Below, piece by piece: positions 56,150-64,000 of a stretch of DNA of 64,000 nucleotides. Source of the DNA: Notamacropus eugenii. Lineage: Eukaryota > Chordata > Mammalia > Diprotodontia > Macropodidae. How positions within the stretch are numbered: the stretch's first letter is position 1; each line of letters opens with the position of its first letter. Where the stretch lies: NCBI RefSeq assembly GCF_028372415.1, contig NC_092877.1, positions 213,334,116 through 213,398,115 on the forward strand, in the 5' to 3' direction. Made by a program: the position numbers and the translations under genes. The notes beneath the pieces are model-generated. The model was not told the origin of the DNA. It did not search any database and worked only from the letters and a program-made list of their open reading frames with translations.

Positions 56150-56328
56150 GGACAAAGTGGGGCAGTGCCAGAAGCCTTGCATCTAATTTCAGAAGATAGG
56201 ACTTGAGTTTGTATTCTGACTCTGCCACATTCTACCTCTGTGACTGTGAACAAGTCACTCCTCTCTAGGTCTCAGTTTCCTCATCTGAACCTAACAATCT
56301 TCTAGGATTATTCCCTCAATTTGTAGTT
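56150..56328 (+). mobile_element. MIR
   Basis: It carries ctgactctgccacattctac, ctctgtgactgtgaacaagt, cactcctctctaggtctcag and tttcctcatctgaacctaac. Confidence 0.7.
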
Positions 56329-56889
56329 ACACTCTTAGGCTTGGTCCCCAGAGGACTGATTGCTGTGCCATTCTAGGGGAAACCAGAGGGGTTGCTACAC
56401 ATCTTACTCCAAGGCCCACATCACTGTGATTCCCATTGATACTCATCCACTAAAGTCAACTAACTTTCAGTTGAGGCTTTTCCTATACTTTTATGGTAAG
56501 AACAGTTGGTTAAAAAAAGTAGCCTCTCCCCAAGAAAAAAAAAACTAACAAAAACTTTAATAAATGCATGTAACAGTGGCAAAAGTGGGTCCAATAGAGT
56601 ATAATGAAAGTGGTAGGGTTCACATGGCAAAAGAATGTTTTTGACACTGGGAGTCTTTTTTTTTTTCCTTCTCACTTTGTAGAGCCCTCACATAAATTGC
56701 CTAGAATGATACTCTTCTGGGTGAATCACTCAGATGGGATCCATGGTCCTTTCTTGAGTCCATAGGTGTCACTTCTCTTTGCCATGAGGGTTTAAGCATC
56801 TTGAAGGTGCCTTTCCTCAGGAGACTATCTCTCTGCAATTCACTTATCCTTGATGAATCTCCCTGATCCTAATGGCAGCAATTTCCCTG
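56329..56889. other. No recognised feature
   Basis: The 62- and 71-residue frames (56360-56548, 56460-56675) are unremarkable. No confident repeat. Confidence 0.5.
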
Positions 56890-56965
56890 CCATCAGCCAC
56901 TGCCAGTCAGTCAACAAGCATTATTAAATACCTACTATGTGCATTGCATTGGGCTAAGTTTCGGA
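56890..56965 (-). mobile_element. SINE/L2-like fragment
   Basis: It reads caacaagcattattaaatac, ctactatgtgcattgcattg and ggctaagtttc. Confidence 0.45.
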
Positions 56966-57738
56966 AATTGTTACTTCATAGTCTTCCTGGGATCTTCAGA
57001 CCTTTTAGGCTTTTCAGTCTCCTGGACATTCCATTTCATGATATTAGGCAAAGATCAGGAAAGATAAACAGAGTGATAAAAAGGTGACTCCTGTACATAT
57101 CAGAACTGCATTGGTGGAATGGGACCAACAATCCATCCCCTTCCTAACTTTGGAAAGGAGGCAGCTCTAAGTAGTCCTCATGCTTCAAAACAAAAGAAAG
57201 AGAGGCAGAAAGATCACATGACTGCCATCTCTTCCTTACTCCCATATCAGACCCCAGTGCCATCAGTTCTTTTGTATTAGCTGCCAGTTAGGGCTCTCTA
57301 TATCACTACTGCTCATACTTGAGTCATACGTTGCCAAAAGTAGGCTTCCCATAAAGTTCCATGTGATGGATTGAAACCAAATGTAAAATCTGTATTCACT
57401 CGCTGTGTAACCCAGTATGAAAGACAAATCCAAGCATGCACTCTGGAAAATAGACCTACTGGACTAGACAGTTTCTAAAGTTCCTCCACATGTATGAGCT
57501 TATTATTCTGAGATATGTTTTTTTGACACTGCTTTATTTCTCCAGAAAGGAGACACAAGGTCTATTTTCAACATCTATTGTTAGGCCTTGAGACAAACAA
57601 AGTATTTTTCCTGCCTAACCATGAAAATGATTCATTTTTCATAAGAGTAGAATATATGTGACTTTAAACAGAAAAGATAGCCAAAGTCTTGTAATGGTAA
57701 GGAAATTTAAAGATCTTCCCTGACCTTTAATAAGCTCC
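56966..57738. other. No recognised feature
   Basis: No gene and no repeat that I can support. Confidence 0.5.
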
Positions 57739-58174
57739 TGTGACGACCTGCTTTGAGCTTTGGCCCAGCCCACAGCCTGAGGAGTCACATGGAGCCAATG
57801 GTGGGAGAAGTTTGCCCAACAGGTGGAGCAAGAAGTAGTGCTGAGAGTGAGGTGGAGGTGGGAGAGAGAGGCTTGCAGAACAGAGCAGATCAGCTAATGT
57901 GTGAGAGGACTGATTTTGCCTAAGGGAGCTTGTTTGTGAGGAGGCCTGACAGAGGGAAGGCTTGGGGATGGTCACGATCCCTTTATGGGTAATGTGTGCA
58001 AACTTTGTTGTTACCGTGGTGAAATTGACTTTCTAGTACCTGAATAAAAATCTTGGTTTTTGTCTTTGAGGAAGAGTTTATATTTTGTGAATTTACCTTG
58101 GAAACACACATGTATAAAGCTGCTGTGGGTGTTGCATTGGTATTACCAACGTATAGCCATTTCCTACTGCAACA
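57739..58174 (+). mobile_element. Probable ERV solo LTR
   Basis: It begins TGTGACGACC and probably ends CTGCAACA. Parts include a purine-rich, moderately GC-rich U3 with a cccaacaggtggagcaag motif and a gaataaaaatcttggttttt polyadenylation region near 58040. A U5-like end follows. I recognise the style as a marsupial solo LTR. Boundaries are approximate and no target duplication is clear. Fossil, age unknown. Confidence 0.5.
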
Positions 58175-58684
58175 CGTGTTATAATAGAATAATTGTCATC
58201 TTTCAAAAGTTTAGTTAACAATTTGAGGTTTCATTTATTAAACTTCTGTACTTCCCTTTGCAACCAAAAGACAGAAATCCCAAAATATTACCAGAGAGTG
58301 ATACTGTCCTTTTAGCATTTCTATACCTTGCTTAAAGCAGGAAGTCAAAACATTAGTAATAAGTAGTCAGCACAGGCAAATTATCTTCTAGCTGAGGCTC
58401 TTGTGTTTTTAAAGCTAGTGTTATCAGGAGCAACTTTTGTATGTTTTAGAAGCAGATGGGGATTGAAAGAAAGTACTTTGGGAAGATGGGGAAGGAGATG
58501 AGAAAAAAATAGAATTAATGAAAAGTTGAATGCTTAATAATCTAGATATTTTAGGGAAAATAGAAAGCAAAGCAACCAAAACAAAACAAAACAAAACAAA
58601 ACCCTTTAGCTACAAAACGGGATAATCTTGTATGGGAAAAAAACTTTTTTTCTCTGTATGTTATGTAAAAAACAGAATGTGAAA
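58175..58684. other. No recognised feature
   Basis: An (AAAAC)n-like patch lies at 58580-58602. Nothing else is assignable. Confidence 0.5.
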
Positions 58685-59270
58685 TAGTTATGTTGGAGGT
58701 GTGAATTGATGTAAGCATTCTGGAAAGTAAATTACGCTCAAAAAGAATCTTTAAAGTGCCCATGCTCTTTGACCTAGAGGATCCACTTCTGGGAATATAT
58801 ACTGGGGAAATGAAAGGCAGAAAAGTCCCTTATATATGAAAATATTTACAGAAATGCTTTTTTTGTGTGATAGCAAGAAAGTAGAAACAAAGTAGATACC
58901 AACCCATCGTGGAATGGTTACAGCGATGTACCTGAAGGTAGTAAGATATCACATCTGCAAGAAATTGTTAATGTGAAAGATTAACAGAAAAACTGAAAGA
59001 CTTACATGGACAAATACAGAGTGAGGTAAGCAGACCCAAGAATATATATAGACAATGATCACAACCATATAAATGTAAATAACAAGAAAATGAAGCTAAA
59101 TGATGTATAATTGTAATGACCACACCTGGAGATAATTCATCCTGTATTGGAAAGGTGGGGAACCAGGCATGTGACAGATTAGAGGAGGGTGGAAGGGATA
59201 TATACAGAGGTGAATCTGATGCAAAAATGAAAGGGGATAGGAAAACCAAAAATTAAGAAAAAGGAAAAGA
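58685..59270 (+). mobile_element. L1 3' end, old subfamily
   Basis: It contains gtgaattgatgtaagcattc, ctctttgacctagaggatcc, acttctgggaatatatactg, gcaagaaagtagaaacaaag, aatggttacagcgatgtacc and atacagagtgaggtaagcag. The order matches the end of L1 ORF2 and its 3' UTR, more decayed than at 28350-29478. Confidence 0.65.
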
Positions 59271-59555
59271 AAATATGATAGGTATGCATTCCATGTCTTA
59301 AACTGGGGGAGCAGTTTTTCTGTCCAGTGCTACCAAAATGGGATATTCAAATTACTTGTCCAAATTTATAGAGAGATCATGGCAAAATAGGGAATCAGTT
59401 AAACAACAATTGCCTTAAGACCCATTGTGTGTATAGCCAAGTGGTATAGCATAGTATACCTGACATAATTACATATACACTGATAAAAACATTACAAAGA
59501 TCCAGGCAATTATATAGCAAATTCAGTTCATGACTTAAGATCTATAGGCATAGAT
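59271..59555. other. No recognised feature
   Basis: Nothing assignable. Confidence 0.5.
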
Positions 59556-59680
59556 TGTTTTGTGTGACATTTTACTGAGTATAGGGAACTCTTAGTGAGA
59601 AACGTTTTTGCAAATTCTAATTGAAAAAAGCTGTTTGGGTGACACAAATTAAGTAACTTGCCCAGGAACACAGTCTTTAT
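59556..59680 (-). mobile_element. SINE (MAR1 type), fragment
   Basis: It reads tagggaactcttagtgagaa, caaattctaattgaaaaaag and aattaagtaacttgcccagg. Confidence 0.55.
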
Positions 59681-59714
59681 GTGTTAAGGATGTTTTAGTT
59701 GCTCTTTCAGTCTT

Positions 59715-59872
59715 TATCTCCTCCCTCCCTTCCTTTCTTCCTTCCCTCCTTCCTTCTTTTCTCTCTCTATCCCCTCCTTTCTTCCCCTTCCACTTCCTCT
59801 TTCCCTTTCCTTTCCCTTTCCCTTTGCCTTCTCCTTCTCCTTCCCCTCTCTTCCCCTTTCCCCCTCTCAATA
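59715..59872. repeat. CT-rich pyrimidine tract
   Basis: About 158 bases of TTCC, CTTTCC and CTTCTCC units with almost no purine. The 66- and 106-residue Leu/Ser/Pro and Gly/Lys/Glu frames over it are artefacts. Confidence 0.9.
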
Positions 59873-59924
59873 CCAGGGACTGCCATGTCCTTCCTGTAAG
59901 TACGGGTATAAATAGAGACCTAGT

Positions 59925-59928
<4 letters not shown>

Positions 59929-59972
<44 letters not shown>
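59929..59972. repeat. (CA)n microsatellite
   Basis: About 21 CA units. A (TA)n run at 59998-60015 follows. Confidence 0.95.
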
Positions 59973-59977
<5 letters not shown>

Positions 59978-59992
59978 CCCTGTGTGTTTATG

Positions 59993-60025
<33 letters not shown>

Positions 60026-60089
60026 GTATTATCTAGATAGATATAGATAGTATACTACATGTATGGATACAATGGCATAGATATAATCT

Positions 60090-60287
60090 GGGTTGCATTG
60101 GTATAGACAACTCCCAGTGAGAAAATGCTCTCCACTAGAGCAGATGAGGAACTTTTCTACAAATCGTAATTTTAGAGAGTTGCCTGGGATACTGAGAGCC
60201 TGGAATTCTCTACACAGGGTCACACAACTGTGCATCAGAGGTAGGGCTAGAACCTAGATGCTGTCCATCCACTGTTCTATAGCTGTT

Positions 60288-60288
<1 letters not shown>
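60090..60288 (-). mobile_element. SINE (MAR1 type)
   Basis: It contains cattggtatagacaactccc, gaggaacttttctacaaatc, gttgcctgggatactgagag, agggtcacacaactgtgcat and cagaggtagggctagaacc. Confidence 0.65.

Positions 60289-60290
<2 letters not shown>

Positions 60291-60353
<63 letters not shown>
60291..60353. repeat. (CA)n microsatellite
   Basis: About 30 CA units. Confidence 0.95.
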
Positions 60354-60354
<1 letters not shown>

Positions 60355-60580
60355 ACATACAGATTTACAAAAAGTTTGTGGCGTGGGAACATTTTCCAAG
60401 GACACAGATGCCAACTGCTATATGATTTAGGAGATTGGTCCTAGGGAGATGCCTAAGGTATTTAAAAATTACTTTATTTAGCTAGGGGAATATAGCTGGT
60501 AAGTGTCAGAAGCAGAATTTGAACCCAGTTCTTCCTGAATCCAAGAGCAGAACACTATTTATATCAAACTGCTGTATAAA
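60355..60580 (-). mobile_element. SINE (MAR type)
   Basis: It has gaatatagctggtaagtgtc, agaagcagaatttgaaccca, gttcttcctgaatccaagag and cagaacactatttatatcaa, a reversed SINE. Confidence 0.6.
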
Positions 60581-60929
60581 AGCAGAAACTCAACTCTTCA
60601 GCCTGAGTTTCCAAGTGAGTTTTAGCAGCAGTAGCTCACACTCATATATTGAGCTCAATATATTTCACTTCTACAGTCTGCCATGAGGAAATACAAGCCA
60701 GTTTTCTCTCAAAGCTGTAGCAATATAGACCTTTATAATGACACAGGGGGAAGGGCAATGGAAAGAATTTTAAAAAATAAGTACTTCAAAGCAATCAGTG
60801 ATGAGAAGGAAAAAGGCTGTCTCCTTCAATTATTGTAGCTTCTTTTAACCTTGTTTTAAACAAGCAAAAGTATCTCAGAACAAATAAGCTAATAAGATTC
60901 AGGGAATTCCTGTTGGTTACATTATTTTG
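60581..60929. other. No recognised feature
   Basis: Nothing assignable. Confidence 0.5.
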
Positions 60930-61470
60930 AATATAGTAGACCAGACTGTCTGTAGAAAATTTAAAACAACAACAACATTTTACTCACCAGATTTCTTACA
61001 TTAATTCTTTCTTAGTAAAATTCAAAACCCATTTGGGGCCTCTCACAGAGCTTTTACATTAAGTATGTGTTTTTCTCTCTGTTGAATTTATTAATGTGCT
61101 GGTAAACAAAAGATGTTTACTTGAAGCTTTATTAAATAGTTGGTAATGCGTTTTCAGTGTGGTGAATAATTTTTGTTATTTTTACCCTAAAATGATCAAA
61201 AGTGACTCGTCAGCTAGTCTAAGTACTTCTGAGAAAGCTAATGGTAAATTTCAATCACCCACTGGCCCCTCTGTGTTCCAAGATCCAACATGGATTGCCT
61301 TGAAAACAGCTTCCACTCTAACAAAACAAGAGTTTATGATTCACTTTCAGACTTTGTTCCTTAACTAACTTGTTTATGCAAGAAAATAGTTTTCTAAGAC
61401 TTGCACACACAGCAGTATCTGTGTGTTTCTGTTTATACTCCTGTTTCACTCCTGTTAATGGCTTTGGGGC
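60930..61470. promoter_or_regulatory. Candidate conserved non-coding element
   Basis: This repeat-free AT-rich block has homeodomain-type cores (cattaattctttctt at 61000-61014, tttattaatgtgctgg at 61087-61102). A 69-residue frame (61159-61368) lies inside with no known domain. Function is inferred from motif content and lack of repeats only. Confidence 0.3.
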
Positions 61471-61639
61471 ATATAATACACAAATTCACAGATATGTATT
61501 GAAAAGTTGGCTGATCTAATAATGGGAGTAGTGATGGTGGTAAGTTCCTTCCCTCTTCAGTTCCTTCCCCCTCCCAACTAGAATATGTACAGGAATACTC
61601 GCAAACACATAAACCAGAATGTCTATATTTTCAACAAAT

Positions 61640-61872
61640 CAGATTTCAGTCTTAGAATCATAGAGCAAAAGATGAAAGGGATCCTTTAAGCCTTATAATC
61701 TAGTCTCCCCATTGTATAAATAAGGACACTGAGGCCTGGAAAATTAACTCACTTTTTCAAGTTTGTAGTAAATGACACAGACAAAGATAGGATTCATTTC
61801 TCCAGGTCGTCTATTTCCAAATCTCTTTGCACTGTGCCAGAGTTTCCAGTATTTAACTGGAATCTGAGAATG
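61640..61872 (-). mobile_element. MIR-related SINE
   Basis: It reads gtcttagaatcatagagcaa, ggatcctttaagccttataa, ggacactgaggcctggaaaa and aggattcatttctccaggtc. Confidence 0.6.
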
Positions 61873-61954
61873 AATGATTCATGGTTCAATACATGATCTA
61901 GATTTTATTTAGAAAAGCAGCAACATTTTGATATTTTTTGACCATATTCTTTAG

Positions 61955-62052
61955 TTATCTACTGCTTAAGGGCAGAAACCCATGTATTTGTATCTCTGTG
62001 TCTAGCATGGTATATGCTCTGTTGTAAGAACTTCATTAATGTTTGCTGAATT
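61955..62052 (+). mobile_element. L2 3' tail
   Basis: It contains ctgcttaagggcagaaaccc, gtatttgtatctctgtgtct, agcatggtatatgctctgtt and cattaatgtttgctgaatt. Confidence 0.6.
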
Positions 62053-62174
62053 CAATTTCTCTGTTCATTTCCTGTTATTCACTCCAAACTGCGTCTTTAT
62101 ATGCCTAATTCTCTCTTTCTCATTTTCCTAAAGTAAATGAGTATCTATCACAGAGTCCTATCCTAAGCTTCTGC

Positions 62175-62335
62175 CTAAAGCATGCTGGATTTGGAGTTGA
62201 AGGACCTGAATTTGAAATCTGGTTTTGCTAATCTGTGACCTTGTGCAAATCATTTCACCTCTCTGGGTCTCATTTACCCCACTTGTAAAACAAGAATTGG
62301 GACAAAATGATCCTTAAAGTTTCATCAGTTCTTGA
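62175..62335 (+). mobile_element. MIR
   Basis: It has ggagttgaaggacctgaatt, tgaaatctggttttgctaat, ctgtgaccttgtgcaaatca, tttcacctctctgggtctca and cttgtaaaacaagaattggg. Confidence 0.8.
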
Positions 62336-64000
62336 TCCATGTTCTTACAATACTATATATAAAATAGAGGAAAGAATGACATGCAAATGAATTGGAACTA
62401 GTATCCTCCTTTTCCTGTCTAAGCAAACAGAAAGGGATAAGAAGAGGAATTGGGGACTTGAAGATCTGAAATGTGAAAAAGGAAATACTGGAAAATAGTA
62501 AGGATTGTATTCCCCATCTTTGAGCCACGGTGATAATGGTTGATAATCCACTGAGATGAACTAATAAATCATATCCACATTTGTTGACATTGATGTACAG
62601 ATACAGCATTACTCTATGACTTAACGACTTTATCCAGCTATACTGACAGAGTTCTCCCATATGAATGCAAGGTTGGAGCTCATCGGGTCAGCTAACTGGG
62701 TAGGAAAGAATTGCAAGTCCTTTTGAAACTAAGCCATCACATTTAATTGGGACCTGAGCTTTAGAATAATTTAAACAAGAATCGACAGTGATATAGTCCT
62801 GTACGTGACTGAGAACTGTTTTGTCAAATACACATGGTTGAGAATTATCTACCATGACTAGTTGGGTAAAAGCAGGAGTAAAACCAAGTTTAGGAAAAAT
62901 GGTGAAGTGGTGAGGAGGCCAATTGGAGTTGGTCTCTGGTGCCCCCCCACCCTGTTACATTTTGTTTTTACCCATCTACCTTGTCAGCCCTCTTATCCAC
63001 TCTCAACAATACTTTCACCTTGTTCACTCTTTAAAGTCATTTTTTAAAATTCTCTGAAACCTGCTGAAGGTATAATCTTAATTTCAGATTGGTTGGCGTT
63101 TAGAAATTTTCTAAATTCCTTTAATGACTCCTACCTTCTAGAAACAATGATCTTTAAAACAAATACCAATATTCCAAGAGTTATTATATAATTGTGAGCC
63201 ATGGAATATATCATGATCTGCAATGCACATTATTCAAAGGATACTGGAGAGGTGTGTGATGGGGGTAAGCAACCTGAAAGATGTAAAAATAAGGAATTAA
63301 GAAGAAGTAGAGAATGTTATATATGAAATGTATAATTGAAAAAAGATGAGTTATTCACAGAGAAAGAGTAAGAGAGAGACTTTTGAATGTCCTGCCTATA
63401 GTACTAGCATACTTATTATGTCAAGATAATTGAGGAAGTCCCCCAACATGCTGTGTGGATGCCCTATGACAAATTTATGGGAAGACATAGACAAAGATCT
63501 CTGGGCAGGCAGAGATAGATTCCAATCTGCATGTTTTTAGGGAAAACCCAGTGATGAGATCATGAATCCCTGAATATGTGGATAATTTGAATAAAATAAG
63601 AACTTATTTTTTGGAGTCTAATTCAATGTCATTTATCATTCATTTTACTATGTCTTTTCCCCCTTCTCTCCTTTTTTCCTTCTTATCGTCTCTGGCACCT
63701 ACCTCTTTTCAACTTTACTTCTAAATCAGACTGCTTATCATGTCTTTCTCTTTCTCTTTCTTCCATTTTTCTCCCTTTTACCTGACAACTTTCTGCTTAT
63801 TAGCTCCCTCTTTGCATTTTCTTTTGCTAGTTTCAATGATTTTAAATGTAATAAAATCTTGTTACTTAATATTAATTGGGGTTGGGAAGGAAGGAATTAG
63901 GTCAATCTGAATGAAAACATTTTATTAATGTAACACTTGAATAAATACAAGTTTTTAGGTTTCATGTATATATAAAATTTTGCTTTCCAAGGAAAGGGAA
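62336..64000. other. Terminal stretch without a recognised gene or repeat
   Basis: Overlapping minus frames of 111 and 68 residues (62325-62660, 62345-62551) and a 61-residue plus frame (62862-63047) have no known domain. A pyrimidine-rich patch lies at 63650-63790. No repeat can be asserted. Confidence 0.45.

Noticed and set aside
59649-59969. 106-residue Gly/Lys/Glu-rich frame and a Val/Cys repeat start
   Set aside because: An artefact of the CT-rich and CA tracts.
1-64000. CRISPR array or bacterial operon
   Set aside because: The periodic repeats are microsatellites or mammalian interspersed elements. No spacers of uniform length, no ribosome-binding sites, no bacterial gene density.

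Overview
The window looks like a gene desert from a marsupial genome. This rests on the interspersed repeats: CORE/tRNA-type MAR SINEs (a terminal motif related to ctaggtggc, a gagttcaaat box, a ctgtgtgacc-like segment), an L1 and 'half-L1' 3' end typical of marsupials, many L2, MIR and CR1/L3 remnants, and small palindromic hAT-like elements. An Australian (australidelphian) marsupial is my best guess, with low certainty. Base composition is AT-rich, CpG is scarce outside one LTR, and microsatellites are frequent. Repeat family names are from memory of consensus sequences, not from a database search.

I find no intact protein-coding gene. The open frames are short and fall in repeats, in simple-sequence tracts (Ser/Leu/Phe or Lys/Glu/Arg homopolymer-like translations) or in apparently unique DNA with no recognisable domain. 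The only gene-derived sequence is a broken retrocopy of PPIL2, a U-box/cyclophilin protein, at 46050-47726. It lies 20 bp downstream of a CpG-rich ERV solo LTR at 45468-46030.

Layout. 1-5 kb: SINE, L2 and MIR remnants, a large imperfect palindrome at 3634-4100, and a repeat-poor stretch with tandem octamer-like motifs near 4970. 5.6-9 kb: a hAT-like element, then a half-L1 flanked by target-site duplications (6283-9013). 9-16 kb: L1, L2 and CR1 fragments and two copies of another short DNA-element-like repeat. 18-25 kb: an about 800-bp marsupial repeat (18020-18825) and a 1.3-kb L2 (23030-24335). 26.6-29.5 kb: a 5'-truncated L1 interrupted by a younger repeat and a purine tract. 30.7-35.8 kb: an L2 with a (CTTC/CTTT) expansion, a solo LTR, and two inverted copies of the marsupial repeat family. 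36.8-40.8 kb: a deleted half-L1, two palindromic hAT-like elements, and an L2 split by a solo LTR of the same family as the one at 31.7 kb. 44.5-48 kb: the LTR and PPIL2 retrocopy. 50-54 kb: largely repeat-poor. 54-64 kb: two further LTR-like elements, L1/MIR/CR1 fragments, a SINE-microsatellite cluster (59.5-60.6 kb), and a repeat-poor tail.

There is no operon or pathway. Any present-day function most likely sits in repeat-poor stretches that could be conserved non-coding elements (4680-5150, 25080-25450, 42300-42650, 52190-52500, 60930-61470). These are candidates only, because conservation cannot be measured from one sequence.
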